Notes: generated from the sequence alone by a model not told the origin. A stretch of DNA of 64,000 nucleotides from Viscum album (GCA_963277665.1 OY728128.1:1865654988-1865718987); one strand, 5' to 3'. Counted from the stretch's first letter, positions 24,301-37,160 are shown. Numbers and translations: made by a program.

Positions 24301-25652
24301 GCTATTAGATAATAATAAAGCTATGATACTACCGAAGATGAAGAGGAATGTTAAGATTTCTTACGTTGTTATTAATGTATTGTGTCATTTTAGTATTATA
24401 TTAATGATGTACATGTTATAATACTTATAGATTATATAAGTATTGTATTGTAGTATTATTTCATTAAGGACTTGAGATTGTGTGGAACTAAGAAAAGTGG
24501 CTCAATAGCAGGTTATAATTTTAGAAAATATATGATTGATAGAAAGATAAACCATAATATGGTTCTCATACCAAGGTAGTGATTTTGGAATAATACATGA
24601 TTGATTTGGAAAAATCATATTGGATATTCTTAACTACCTTGAAACTAATTAATTAATTGTATATTCCATCATTGTTGGAGTTTACAACATTTTGGAATAG
24701 AAGGAGTATATCTAGTATTCTATAAGGAATAAGGGATTGTGAATGTAATAAATAAGGTTTTTTGGTAATTAAGTATGTTGCAGTGTTTTAAAAGAATACA
24801 CGATGAAGGTGTTCACATGTTATTACGTGGAAAAAAGGATCTTCATTGTGTTTTCCTTCCTTATAAATTTTGGACAGTGAGTTTGGACATAAGTATTATG
24901 GATAATTCTAGATTGCGATTATTTTTGGATTTCCATAAAAGGAGAACCCAGAGGTCGGGCGACAACCTGTCACGTCTGGAAAGGCTGCGAGACTTGAACC
25001 CGAAACTGAAGGGCGACAAGGGTGTATCACCTACCACTAGCCCACGTGATGTCCTGGATTGAATAATGTAGTTTTTTTAAAAGGTCTGGTCGATGAATAA
25101 TAAATTCATTTTTTTGGAACCCAATATGAATTGGATAAATAGAATATTTTTTTAAGTTCTATTATCTTTTAGAGTGAAAGATGAGTTTGTGGTAGAAATT
25201 AGTTAAAGGATGGAACTCTACTTGTTAAGTATACATATTTTTTTCTTCTCTTATTCTATGAAGAAATTAATTATTAAACACTAAGTAAGGGATCTTAAAA
25301 CTAAAAATGTGTTATCCTAATACCTTATGATTTGTTGAACCAATGATATTTTAAATCATCTTAGATTGATGGCTTTGAGACCCTCAATTCTATAATTTTT
25401 TGTGACTGATGACCTCAATCAGTCCCTATAAATATTTAAAATTTTCCTTCAATTATGTGTCTCTAATTTCCACTAATGTTATCCTAATCGAGATCATAAT
25501 TTTGTGAGGAATTTTTCATTCCCCTTTTCCACTTACTAGGACTAAATTTTATTAACCCAACTTCCGATGTGGGTTTTCCCACAAAGGTATTTTCTATTTT
25601 CAACATTTTATTTTCAAAGAAAAATTTGAAATTGTGTGGATGTAATTTATTG
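24301..25652 (+). other. E3 interior without recognisable pol
   Basis: Where protease, RT and integrase should be, none of their motifs is found in any frame. The 95-codon frame at 24775-25062 has no recognisable domain and its last third is SINE sequence. 25060-25652 is AT-rich and silent. About 4 kb of pol is missing compared with E2. Confidence 0.7.
24932..25054 (-). mobile_element. tRNA-derived SINE
   Basis: A GC-rich 123-bp block in AT-rich DNA, flanked by TGGATT on both sides (24926-24931 and 25055-25060). On the minus strand it opens with a tRNA-like head: gggctagtggtagg resembles the pol III A box and gggttcaagtctc the B box, about 35 bases apart. It ends ggttctccttttatgg, a short T run as in some plant SINEs (AU-like). 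It is shorter than typical plant SINEs. It is not a tRNA gene: no cloverleaf 3' half is present after the B box. Confidence 0.72.
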
Positions 25653-25666
25653 AATGAGGGAAGAAT
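25653..25666 (+). promoter_or_regulatory. E3 polypurine tract
   Basis: gaatgagggaagaa lies directly before TGTAACACC of the 3' LTR and shares its core with the E2 tract. Confidence 0.9.
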
Positions 25667-28600
25667 GTAACACCCCAAGATTTCATAGTACGTTATTTCT
25701 TCAAAGTAATGGAATAACTTTCACTACACGTAACAGTGAGTTCAAGCGCACCACGACTTACCAAACTAGCTGTTCAAAAGAGGTTATGAATAGAATTAAC
25801 TAAATTTTGAACTTTATATAATCCTTATAATTTTATAATACATATTATGATATTATCTGACATAATTTATGAACAAATTTATTTTTTTATCTGATGAAAG
25901 AATTATTCTTCAAAAAATGCAATTTTACCGCCTTTTAATTTAGAACCCTTTTTAAAAACAATATTTGAATCTTTTAAATATTCAATTTGACAAAATAACA
26001 TTCTTATTTATAATCGGGACATAAGAATTTTGTTTCAATAAATATTTGGTGCCTTTCATATAACTTTCATATTTGGGTGAATAGTGAAAAATACTATATT
26101 TTAACTGAATTTTTTTTAATAAAAATAATTTATAGTGTTGAATTATACATTTTAATAGTTTAGAATTATAATTAGATTATATTTTTACCATTTAATAGAA
26201 TTAAGGTCATTTTAATTAATTTCACTTTGAAATTGGACATAAACAAGTGTCAATCTTTTGATAGTTATTATTTCTTAAAAATACATTTTTTGGTTTTGAC
26301 AATGAGAATGGATTTTAAATTAATTAATGAAACTTATATGTTTTGAAATTGGTAAAATATAATTCATTTTTGATTTTGGAATATCAAAATTTACTTAGGG
26401 TGAATTTTAGGTATTTTTCTGAAAACATTCAATTTTTGATGAATAGTGAAAAACATTGAGTTATAGTTTAAAACTGAATTTTTATTTAAATAATTATTTA
26501 TTTTATTTATATTTATTTTATCTCAAAATAGATAAGTACTACATATATAAGCTCAATTTAATTAATTAGAGTTAGTTTATAATAATTTTAGATATATAAA
26601 AATTTTATTGAACTTTTTACTGTCTTTTACCCACCTTCTAGGAGCATTTGCAAATTTACATAAAACATAATTTCACTGCTTCAGTGAGTTGAATTTAAAA
26701 AATTTGAGAGAAAAAGTTCATATCAGTAATTAAAATGTGGTTCAATAATATGAAAATAATTTTTGGGGAATAATATCTTTTTACTTTTATTTACCACGGT
26801 TAAAAGTAAATAGGGTAATTCAGGTAAAAAATGATATTATTATTACCCTAACACATGTACTAAGTCTATTTGATAAGTTTAATTCGATCAAAAACAACAT
26901 TAGGAATAAAATATGATCATTTAGGTCCACTTTTACTAGATTAAGACATTTATTATTATTTAATTCAAAGAAGAATTAAAAGGGTTAAATTCAAAGATTA
27001 ATAATTAAACCATTTTTAATATATGGTTAAAAATAGGATAAATTTTACTATAAATATTAATTATAAGGAAAAAAAATATTTCCTACATAATGGTATTTTA
27101 TTTATATTTTTTTTAGTAATTAAATATTTTAATTTATTTATGACACAATGATGATGCAGTAATTACCTAATTAATGAAATATTAAAATAATTGATATTAT
27201 AAATATAACAATAAATATATATTGAGATTGTTTATGAATTAAACTAATTCTATAGGTTAATATGACATGTTAGGGTTGGTTAGATGAATTATTTTTGTAG
27301 TAATAATACTATTATGAATTTTGCAAAAACAAAATACCAAATAGTGTCAAAATTGACATAAAAGTGTCTTTAAAAAACATATTATATTATTAAATGATAT
27401 TCTATTCCTAAAAAACTAAGGTTTGGCCAAAAGACTTATATAATGATATGTGTACCATTAATGAACTAGTTGGGGTTCTCTTGAAGTATATAGTATGTTT
27501 ATTAACCATATAATATAAAAATACAAAGAGACATGGTAAATGTCAAACTATTTAACTAAGAGTTAAATCTAAAAGATAAAGTTAATATAGTGACCCAAAC
27601 CTGTCTAAAACCTATTTGTTTAGTGGGTTTCAACCCATAACCACCTTATCCTTTAGATAATTCATTTCAGAGACATTAGAAACTTAAAATGATTTTATTA
27701 TAAAATAATATTTCTAGAGTTTCCTAAGGTTCCCCTCACCCCTCTAATAAAAGGGTACTCACCTTATCTCTAATTAACAACTACAAAGCCATTTGTCTCA
27801 GCCAAAACCTACCCAAATACCCTCTCAACTGTCCTACCTTAATCCTAGAATCCTTAATTTAGTCAGAAATCCAACCTAAGGAGCCCTTTTGATCAAATCA
27901 AAAGGAAGAACCTGAAGAAGAGGTAAATATCTCACCACCTCTTTCAAGTTCCTTTATTTTCCACTTCTTTTTCTTTGTTGTTTACATTATAAAATAATAA
28001 ATCTAGTATCTTATATATACTGTGATGTTATTATAAATATGGTACAACCATATTTATTATTCTATCCATCCATTGAATGGCATGTCACCATACGTGCATA
28101 CGTACGGCTTACCGTCTCCACGTCGTTGTGTAATTGTTATTCAATACATTATTTTTTTTGATAGGTATAATAATGATGTGTAATTGATGTAAATAATAAA
28201 TATAACATGATAATTATTCTTTATATATGATATAGAATCCAATTATATATTATCTGGATATCAAAAGGATGATATTGTCGCTCGTGCGTAAGTACAGTTT
28301 ACAGTCTCCACGAACGCGATGAGATTCATTCCCCATCATATCTATTAAAGAAAAATTTTCATTAGATGATTAAAAATAATGTTTAAAGACATAATATGAT
28401 TATGAATATGAATAAGATACATCCTATCCATAACAAACATTACTTACTTAACAAATCATATAAAGGAAAATGAATTAGTTAACACCTGAAACGACGATAA
28501 TACTAAGATATTATTAACCAAGAAATGTTAAAAGATCATATATGATATCATATTAATTTATAGGATTATTTTATAATTTAATAAAAATTATTTCACAATT

Positions 28601-29938
28601 ATACAGGAGTTTAACCTACCATATACCAAGGAAAAGTACAAGTTAATGGTTAATTTCACAATCTCTTTGTTATTCGAGGTTGTTTTTACGTAAGTATCTA
28701 CTAGGACATCTTTATCATCCACATCCATATTTCATAAAAATGTATTTCAAAACATTCTTAATATTTTATAGGCTATGGGTTAAATTCATTTATACCCTTG
28801 TTTTTCTTTTTATAAGATGTTAATAAAGGAATAATTCCATTGTTTTCCAAACAAGGTCCTTTATAACCTTTTCAACAAAATTAAGGTAAAAATGTATTTT
28901 TTTAACTTATACGGTGTTTGTGGATATTTTCTGCCATTATAACATATTTGAAGGTTCCCTTACAAGAATATAAGAATATTTTCAAATATAAATGTTTTCT
29001 ATTATAATTACATGACTTTTAAATGATTTCAAAATGGAAAGAGATATTTCTATAAAAAGGTTTTGATTTAAACTATGTCAACATCCTTTAATGGATTTTA
29101 TGTTTTTATGAAGTTGATTTATTATGATACAAAACATCCATATTGTATTGAAGGTTTTGTGATATGTTTGACTGTGGATGTGTTATTTCATTCCATTCAT
29201 GGATTATGGATAAATTATTGACATTTTTATGCCAATTTTAATATGAATGTTTATATTATGTTTAAACATTTTCCTATGAGGAATGCATTGGACTTAGTAA
29301 GTGATGGGTGGAGCCTACTATAGCTACTCGATTCATAGGTAGGTCTCATGAGACAAATTAGTGTCTTGGAACAAGGACTTGCCAAAATATTATTTGTAGT
29401 CTTGGCACAGGGACTTGACTATGTGGTTATGAAAGTCTGGAATTATGCATTCCATCATTATAAAAGTATCTATTGATATTTCTTGTGATTATTCGACTAG
29501 TAGAATATACATGTGAATAAGTAAATAGATGTTTTCGATTTTATCTTTTCCATATTATGCTGAAGTTCAAGTTTAAAAGGCTTTTGTTTTAGTCTTATAC
29601 ATTTCCTTAAATTTTTATGCATATTTAAGAAAGTTTCTTCTTTATTGTTATCCTTACTGAGCATTTGAGCTCACCCCTTTCTATGATTTATTTTTCCTAG
29701 TATGCGAAGAAGAATATTATGACTGACCTACAGGGATAGTCTATGGGATCTCAGTGTTGTCTATGGAAACAATGTTGTTGTATTTTTCCATTTTATGATG
29801 TAATGTAAAACTTATGAATGTATCTAGTACTTCCAAGGCTACTAAACTAATCGGTCTTTCGATACTTGATCTTTTGTGATAATGTTAATGATATGTGATA
29901 ATGCACCGACTCTGGGATTCTGGGGTCGGGCAGTTACA
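25667..29938 (+). mobile_element. E3 3' LTR
   Basis: TGTAACACCCC to CAGTTACA, collinear with 19064-23336 over its full length. The CpG-rich boxes are at 28081-28130 and 28272-28330. The TATA motif is mutated. It faces the E2 5' LTR (30858-34570, opposite strand) across 919 bp. Confidence 0.93.
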
Positions 29939-29943
29939 TTTGA

Positions 29944-30842
29944 TACATTTTCATCCTCATTTGTGTTATGAATTAATGACCACCATTGATCTTCATCTCC
30001 CATGAGGCGATAAACTTCCATGAAAACGTTTTCCCTTTCACTACTTCCAAATCATGAAATATGTTCTCTAAGAAACTTAATCATTTCTCAACTAAAAATG
30101 GATTTGTAGTCCCATTGAGTGTTGGTGGTTGTTTACTCATGAAGAAGTGTAACATCTATCTTCTACATTGTGGACCAGGTTGTTCCATATTGGTAAGGTT
30201 ATTATTCATAACATGAGTGAGTTGTCCCAGTATGGTTATAAGAGGATCAGCACCAGTTGCATCACCAGCTCCACAATAATTATCTTGAGTAGGAGGGAAA
30301 TCCCTATATGGATTATGTGCATTGATACAGTTTCCATTCATTCCACCATATTCTATTTCTAAATAATGGAATACACTATATTATTTAATAAATCACAATT
30401 CATAATTCCAAACTTGTAAAACACCTAACATATATTGAATAGCTTATGATTATAATCTATAATCATAAAAAATATTTTATTTGGGGAATTATTTACTCAT
30501 AAATCCTTTATAAAGGTTTGTAAAGAAAATGGGAATTATCCTAAGCATATCCCCGAGAGTGTCATAACCAAGAGTGTAGCAAGGCCCATTGTCGTGCATC
30601 AGTTCCTATTCGTGTCTAGATCAATGTGGTGTTTTTGGGTTTTACACCTATATACATCTATGCCAGAGCCACATATACCTGCTCGTATCCAAACATGGAT
30701 TTATTTCTTGGAGAGTTCACAAAATCTCAACATTACCAAAATTCTAGAATGTTCTTCTATACTAATCCTCAATGTTTATCTTAGGGTAATGTTCTCTAAT
30801 TAGAGTTTTTCAAAATCTTGTTTCCTTGTTTTATACTATAAA
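29944..30842 (-). pseudogene. E2 gag, N-terminal part
   Basis: The frame 30341-30156 (NAHNPYRDFPPTQDNYCG, then PLITILGQLTHVMNN) is a Ty3/gypsy gag N-terminal segment. Downstream to 29944 it continues in broken frames. Upstream, 30560-30700 is the counterpart of E3 23505-23630. It ends where E3 inserted; the C-terminal part is at 18451-19063. The plus-strand frames at 30168-30362 and 30594-30803 are shadows. Confidence 0.8.
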
Positions 30843-30857
30843 TCCTTTGATACGAAC
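30843..30857 (-). promoter_or_regulatory. E2 primer-binding site, initiator-Met tRNA, decayed
   Basis: The minus strand reads GTTCGTATCAAAGGA immediately after the LTR end. Compared with the E3 site it differs at several bases but keeps GTATCA. It fixes the inner edge of the 5' LTR. Confidence 0.8.
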
Positions 30858-33800
30858 TGTAATGCCCCATCTCTAGTTACCCAGAGTCGGTGCATTATTA
30901 TATAACATTGGCGTGATCAGAAGAGATTATGTCCTAAAAGAACGATCAGTTTAGTAGCCTTGATGGTACTAGATACATACATGAGTTTTACATTACATTA
31001 TGAAATGTGAATACAAAAAAATTGTGTCCCCTTTGAACATAGTCATATTCCTTATCCTATTCTTTTAGGTCAATCATAATATCCTTCTTCACATCCTGGG
31101 TAAAAAAAAAGAATGTGGTGAGATCAGAAGCTCAGTAAGGATAACAGTATAGTAGAAACTATCATAAATAAGAATAAACATTTAAGGCAATGTATAAGAA
31201 TAAAAGACAAGACGTTTAAACGTAAACTTCAGAATAATATGGAATAGATAAATCAAATAATGACATTTACTTATTTATAATGATGGAATGAATAATTTTG
31301 GACATCATAACCACATAGTCCAGGCCTCAGGCCAAGACTACAAATTAAATTTTTTTAGGCCTTCTGAAAGACACTAATTTGTCTCATGAGACCTACTGAT
31401 GCATCAAGGGGCTATAGAGGGCCCTGCCTGTCACTTACTATGTCCAATGCATTCCTCAAATGAATAGGTTGAAACATAACATAAAAATTCATATTAAAAC
31501 TAGAATATACAATATTTTAACCCTAAACCATGAATGGTATAAAAATAGAGCATCCAATGTCAAACATATAAAAAAATATCAATACAATATGCAATATTGT
31601 ATCATAATAAATCAACTTCAAATAATCATAAATTACAACAAAAGATGTTGACATAGATGAAATAAATCCCTGAACTTTTTGAGTGAAATATCTCTTTCTA
31701 CATTGAAGTAATTTAAAAGTAAAGAAAAAAATATTTTTAAAATATTGTTATTATCTTTTAAGGGATTTTTATAATGTTTTATAATGGCGGAAAATATCCA
31801 CACCCATCGTATAAGTTAAAAACATTATTTCCTTAATATGTCGAAAAGGTCATAAAGTACCTTATTTGGAAAATGATAGAAAGATCCCACTCAAAGTATT
31901 TTATAAAAGTCAAAAAGGGTATAAATTCCATTAACCCATAATATTGGAAACATTAAAAAATGTTTTGAAATACATTTTTACAAAACACAGATGTGCATAA
32001 TAAAGAGATCCCAGTAGATACCTATGTTTAAACAACCTCAGGTAATAAAGAGAGATTCTAAAATTAACCCTTACCTAGTTCTTTTCCTTAGTCTAGGGTA
32101 TGTTAAACTCATTTATAATGGTTAAATAATTGTTATTAAATTATACAATAACCACATATATAAATATGATATCGTATATGATCTTCTAATATTAATTTGT
32201 TAATAATATTACAGTAGTATCATTATTTAAGGTGTTAACTGATTCATTTTACATTATATGTTTTATTATATAAGTAATGTTTGTTATTGATATAATATAT
32301 TTAATTCATATCCATAATGATATTAAGTTCTTTAAACATTGTTTTTAATCATCAAATGTTAATTATTCTTGAATGGTTACAATGGGGAATGAAATTTCAT
32401 CGCATCGGGGAGATGATTAGTTATAAGTACGTACGAGCGACAATATCATTCTATTAATGGAAAAATATTATGTAATTGGAAGGTATATTATATATAAATA
32501 ATCATTAACATTTTATATTTATTATTTAAATAAATTATACTCATTATTATACCCATCCAAATAATGATGCATTGAATAACAAACTACACCACAACGTGGA
32601 GACGGTAAATCGTACGTACCCACGTATGGTGACTTTGTCATTCATAGGATGAATATAATAATAAATATGGTTGTAAAATATTTATAATAGAATATCAGTA
32701 TATATCAGGTAGTGGAGATATTATCTTTGTATGGAATCAACAAATAATGAATATGTGGAAGAAGAAAAGAACTTTGAAAAAATTGATGAAATAATTTCCT
32801 CTTCTTCAGGTTCTTCCTTTTAATTTGAACAAAAGTGATTCTTAATTGGATTTATGATCAATGTAAGGACTCTATGTTGAAGTGAGTGTAGTTGGAAGGA
32901 TATTTTAGTAAGTATTGGGTGATCCAAAAGTATTTGGAGGTGTGAAATTAAGAGAAGTAGAAGTAACCTATTAAAAGAGAGGCGAGGGTCACTTTAAAAA
33001 AAGGTTGAAATATTATTTCAGTATAAAATACATTTAAGTTTTTATTGAATCAAAAAGATTTAATATCTAGAATAAGGTGGGTATGGGTCTGAAAAATTTC
33101 AACCAACAGGTTTTAGACAAGTTTAGGCCACCGCATTAAACTCATCTTTCATATGTAACTCTTAGTTAAATAGTTTAACTTTTACCATGTCTTCTTATAT
33201 TCTTTGACTATATGGTTAATAAACATATTATAAACAGCCAAGAGAACCTCAAGTAGTTAATTAATGACATATCTGACATTATTTATGTCTTTTGGATTAT
33301 TCTTATATTTTTAGAATATTATATCATGTAATAAAATAGTATTTGTTTTAAAAATCTATTTATGTCAATTTTCACACTATTTAGTAATTGATTTTTGATA
33401 AAGTCATAACTACTTGATTACATCATAAAAATTAAATTGAGTCATCCCTATAATTTCATAGTCACCTTTAAATTTCTATTATGGCATGATAATTTTCAAT
33501 TTACATTTATATTAATATTTATAATATCAATTATTTAAATATTTCATTTAGAAGGTAATTACTACAACATCATTGTGTCATAAATAAATTTAATTATTTG
33601 ATGTCTAAAAATTATAAATAAAATACCAGGTTGTAGGAAATAATTTTTACTTTCTACTGAATATCTGGAGTCTAAAATATCACTTATATTAACCCTTATT
33701 AAATTTTTTTACTAAAAGATATATGGTTATGTTACATTTTCTGTAACATTAAATTAATTTTTTATAAAGTGTCATTTTCACTTAAAAGTGGCACCATGGG

Positions 33801-34570
33801 GTCCAAAAATCGATAGAAGGATGCCCATGGTCGGAAATGTATCTGTCAATAGGGTTAGGACACGTGTTAGGGAAATGTAATATTATTATAATATTATTTT
33901 TTACCATTATTTACCAGATTTACCCTTTATCCATGGTAAATAAAATATTTACTAAAGATATTATTCATGATGTCTAAAAATAAAATTTACCTATTTAAAA
34001 AATTTGGAACATTTGATTCCAATTAAGGAATCCATTTTTCCAAATTCCAAATAGAGAAGTTTTAGAAATTAATGTAAAATTTATTTTCGTTGTCAAAACC
34101 AAAAAGTGGGTTTGTAAGAAGAAAAAACTATCAAAAGTTTGACATGTGTTTGTTTAAAATTTAAATGTGAAATTACATCCAAATACTTAAATTATATTAA
34201 ATGATAAAATTATAATCTAATTATACTTTAAAACCACTCAAATGTATAATTTATGTCTATAAATTATATCGATTAAAAAATCTATTTTTAATTAAAATTT
34301 AGTAATTTTCACTATTAACCAAAATATGAATGTTATCATAAAAGTACAAAAAATTCACCCTAACATAATTTTGATATTCTGAATCAAAATAAAAGTTCCA
34401 TTTTCGAAAATAAAATTTATAAAATTTCAAAAAGTGGGTATTACTATTCATAATAGCTTTTTAAATGGCTAGTTTGATTGGTCATGGTGCGCTTGAACTC
34501 GGTGTTGCGTACATCACATGATATTGTATTATTCCAAGAGAAATGTTCCATGGTAGTTTATGGTGTTACA
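30858..34570 (-). mobile_element. E2 5' LTR
   Basis: Begins TGTAACACC at 34570 and ends GGGGCATTACA at 30858. It is collinear with 11200-14973. The CpG-rich boxes lie at about 32398-32450 and 32590-32640. The TATA region reads TTTTAATAGG on the minus strand near 32965, not functional-looking. No gene inside; the frames at 31460-31651 and 34543-34761 are chance. Confidence 0.92.
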
Positions 34571-34575
34571 CACAT

Positions 34576-35048
34576 GGATCTGGGTATAGCCATGGGAAAG
34601 GGCCTCTAATAATAGGTATTTGGTGTACCAAGTTCTATATTAGATCGTCTATAGCCTTGGTCCATGACTTTTTCTATACTGAAAAAGTTGTTTCTAAGGA
34701 CTGTGTTGTCATGGAGACTATTCCCATGGATATGACCCATTTTTTACTTGTGTCGGTTTAACTTCATACATAGAAGACACTATAATTTTATTATGATGGA
34801 TGGTTTTGAAAACTTAATTATTGGTATGATATGATAATAATTAGTTAATAATGTTTTATTTATGGTTCTGGAATACTGATATTAAGAATTAACTAATTAT
34901 TAATATAAGGACTTATGTTTGTTAAAAATTATCAAAACATGCTCATCAAGAATTTATTTTTTTGAATCGTACCCACAAATCATAAGGAATGAACCTATAA
35001 CTTCATAAATCATAATGGAAGTGCTATTGTAGTACCTTGACTATTCCG
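34576..35048. repeat. Right part of the CACTA-like segment and direct repeat copy 2
   Basis: 34580-34760 repeats the vocabulary of 10481-10770 (tatagccatggg, tctatagcc, cccatggatatg) and was contiguous with 11194 before E2 arrived. From about 34830 the sequence matches 10060-10290 and runs into the E5 3' LTR at 35049. No gene. Confidence 0.5.
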
Positions 35049-37160
35049 TATTTGGTCTCATATGTAAGAAGGCGGAATGGTCCAAAGGGGGTGAATTAAC
35101 CACGCTAAAATTTTTAAATACTTATCAGTGTTAATTTAATTAGCAGTGGAAAATAAAATATTAATACAAGTATTTTTATAATAGTTCATATCATAGTGAT
35201 CATACATATACTCTTCACAATCTCAAAATGAGAGTATGAAATCCACTAAATAAACACCCAACTTTTTAAAGGACTCACAAGCTTTTACAACAACCATTTT
35301 AACCCTTTATGGAACAATAAATATATTTCCTTTTTTAATAGACAATGGCACAATCGTGAACCTTACATTTGAATTGAAGGAAGAAAAAAATATACTTTTA
35401 TCCAGACCTAGTTAGAAGTGAATCTCCTTCTTTTTACCATACCTAGGCACAACCAGGAATACCTTTTGTAAGGGGTAGTATAACCCAGACACTAATGTCC
35501 TGCTTATGAATGCAAAAGCATAAAACAAAAAGCATGCTCCCCAAAATGATAAAAAAGAATTACAACACCACAAACACCATATGAATAATGAAAAATTTAG
35601 TGTCAAGGTATAAATGTTCACATCAGCAACACAATATTTTTGTGAAGAAGTTCTCATCATCAAAGAATGATTTCAATAGTGACCACATAATGTATTGGTC
35701 AAGTATCCTCAATACATCAATATTATGAATTAAAAAATTGTTAATCTACCACTGGTTATGTTGAACTCTATATATAGAGTACCTTTATGCACAATAGCCT
35801 TTGAAATATTGTATTAACATGAATATCCATTTTAAATTACCATTTCTCATTCAACTACACTTTTCTCTATCAATGACAACGAATTACTTCATAGTTGTAA
35901 GTAGCCTCAATAAACTATAATTCCTAAAACAAATTTAAAATAAACTGTTTAGAAAATATAATACAATAGTAAATATTCCATAATAATTAATATTAATATT
36001 CATGTAATCCTCCCATAAAAAATGCGATAAAAACTTATCATATTTCAAACAATTTAATTTTGAAACACACAAGTTTCTAAGAAATAATTGTGAATATTGA
36101 ACAAGATTAATCCCATGTGATGATCAACTAATCCTACATAAAATTCCCTTAAGTTATTTTCCATAGGATCAATATAATTAATATTTAATTATAGAACAAT
36201 TAAATCAAGGAATCCATGAAACAAAAACAAGCCTTAAATTGATATATCAAAAGATATAAAAAATATATTATATTTAAAACTTTAAAAAACCAATTTTTGA
36301 AGTATGCGTAAGAATTATTTTTTCAAAAGCGTCATTCAATATAAGCATGAATTTGTGTAAACATCATTTTGGAATTATTCATATACATGATTTTGGCCTA
36401 TTCATCATCTTAGTGTTTTATGAAAACATATGTGTATGAAAACATCATTTTTTGTCCTATGTAAACATCATCTTCTATTTCATAATCATCATTCTATGTT
36501 ATATAAAAAACGTCATTTATTTTTTATTCACCATTCTATGTTGTGTAAAAATCATTATGTATTTAGTTAGCATCATTATATGTTGCATAAATGTCATTAT
36601 ATGTCCTATATAAACATCATCATATGTTCCACACTATAAGAATTATTCTAGTTATTGTAAGAATCATTCTATTCACCATAAAAATCATTAAACATTATTC
36701 TATACACTTTAAGTATGAGACAACTAGTTTTTTAGAATTATAAAATTCCTTGTTGATCATTTAGAATAGATTTAAATTCATAAGGATGGGTCTATATAAC
36801 CATAAAGAATAATATTAAAAAAGAATAATTTAACTAATAAGTAAATAATACTAACGAAATTATAATTATTCAATTATGAAAGCTTCATTATAAAAGTTAT
36901 AACAAAACAAACACTAAATTGAAATTTTGTCTAAATTTTTATTATAAGACACATAATGAGTGTGAAAAAGAAATTAATAAACAATATCAACATTAATATT
37001 TTCTTCTAAAATACTTGTAAGATTAAAACTCATTTCTTCACTCATGTTAGAGGGAATAAAACGATAAATTTTTAATTAAGAAAACATAAATAGATAAAAA
37101 ATAATTTTGTAATTACCAAAATAGTAATTTGGTGAAGTATAAAACAGACACTCAACTGTA
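35049..37160 (-). mobile_element. E5 3' LTR
   Basis: 2112 bp, collinear with 43059-44065 plus 49203-50288. Shared words include cttttaaatacttatc-type text near 35110, ctcttcac and gagagtat near 35211-35235, and gttagagggaataaaac near 37046. The outer end is tatttggtctc, opposite tgttaggtcc in the other LTR, so the terminal TG is mutated. The 83-codon frame at 35412-35663 has no motif. Confidence 0.82.
36340..36710. repeat. Degenerate minisatellite in the E5 LTR, about 30-bp units
   Basis: Repeated words tgtaaacatcat, tatgtcctat and caccattctatg alternate with drifted copies. The same array occurs in the 5' LTR at about 49600-49890, so it predates insertion. Confidence 0.7.

Larger units (their letters stand above)
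19064..29938 (+). mobile_element. E3: giant-LTR, gag-only (LARD-like) gypsy derivative nested in E2
   Basis: Starts TGTAACACCCC at 19064 and ends GTTACA at 29938. TTTGA flanks it exactly (19059-19063 and 29939-29943). Total 10875 bp: LTRs of 4273 and 4272 bp around only 2330 bp of interior with primer site, gag remnant, SINE and polypurine tract. No protease, RT, RNase H or integrase motif is seen. Proportions resemble large retrotransposon derivatives (LARDs), which rely on enzymes of relatives; the ends, primer site and tract match E2, so an E2-like element is the natural partner. The first 135 bp of the LTRs differ at 16 positions by eye. Confidence 0.93.
11200..34570 (-). mobile_element. 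E2: complete but dead Ty3/gypsy chromovirus-like element, split by E3
   Basis: Boundaries are tgtaacgcc at 11200 and ggtgttaca at 34570 (plus strand). Flanks are CACGT (11195-11199) and CACAT (34571-34575), a 5-bp target duplication with one CpG-to-CpA change. Without E3 and its extra target copy it is 12491 bp: LTRs of 3774 and 3713 bp around a 5004-bp interior that reads primer site, gag, protease, RT, RNase H, integrase, polypurine tract. The first 150 bp at the low ends of the two LTRs differ at 27 positions by eye (18 percent). Long LTRs, initiator-Met primer and integrase tail suggest the Tekay/Del lineage, which is an inference. Confidence 0.92.

Noticed and set aside
24932..25054. A tRNA gene on the minus strand
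   Set aside because: A-box-like and B-box-like words are present, but the body continues past the B box without an acceptor stem partner and target duplications flank it, so a SINE fits better.
34543..34761. A 72-codon plus-strand gene
   Set aside because: It spans the outer end of the E2 LTR and the adjoining CACTA-like repeats, so it is a chance frame across an insertion joint.
36340..36710. A CRISPR-like array
   Set aside because: Units drift continuously, spacers are not unique, and the array lies in both LTRs of a plant retrotransposon.
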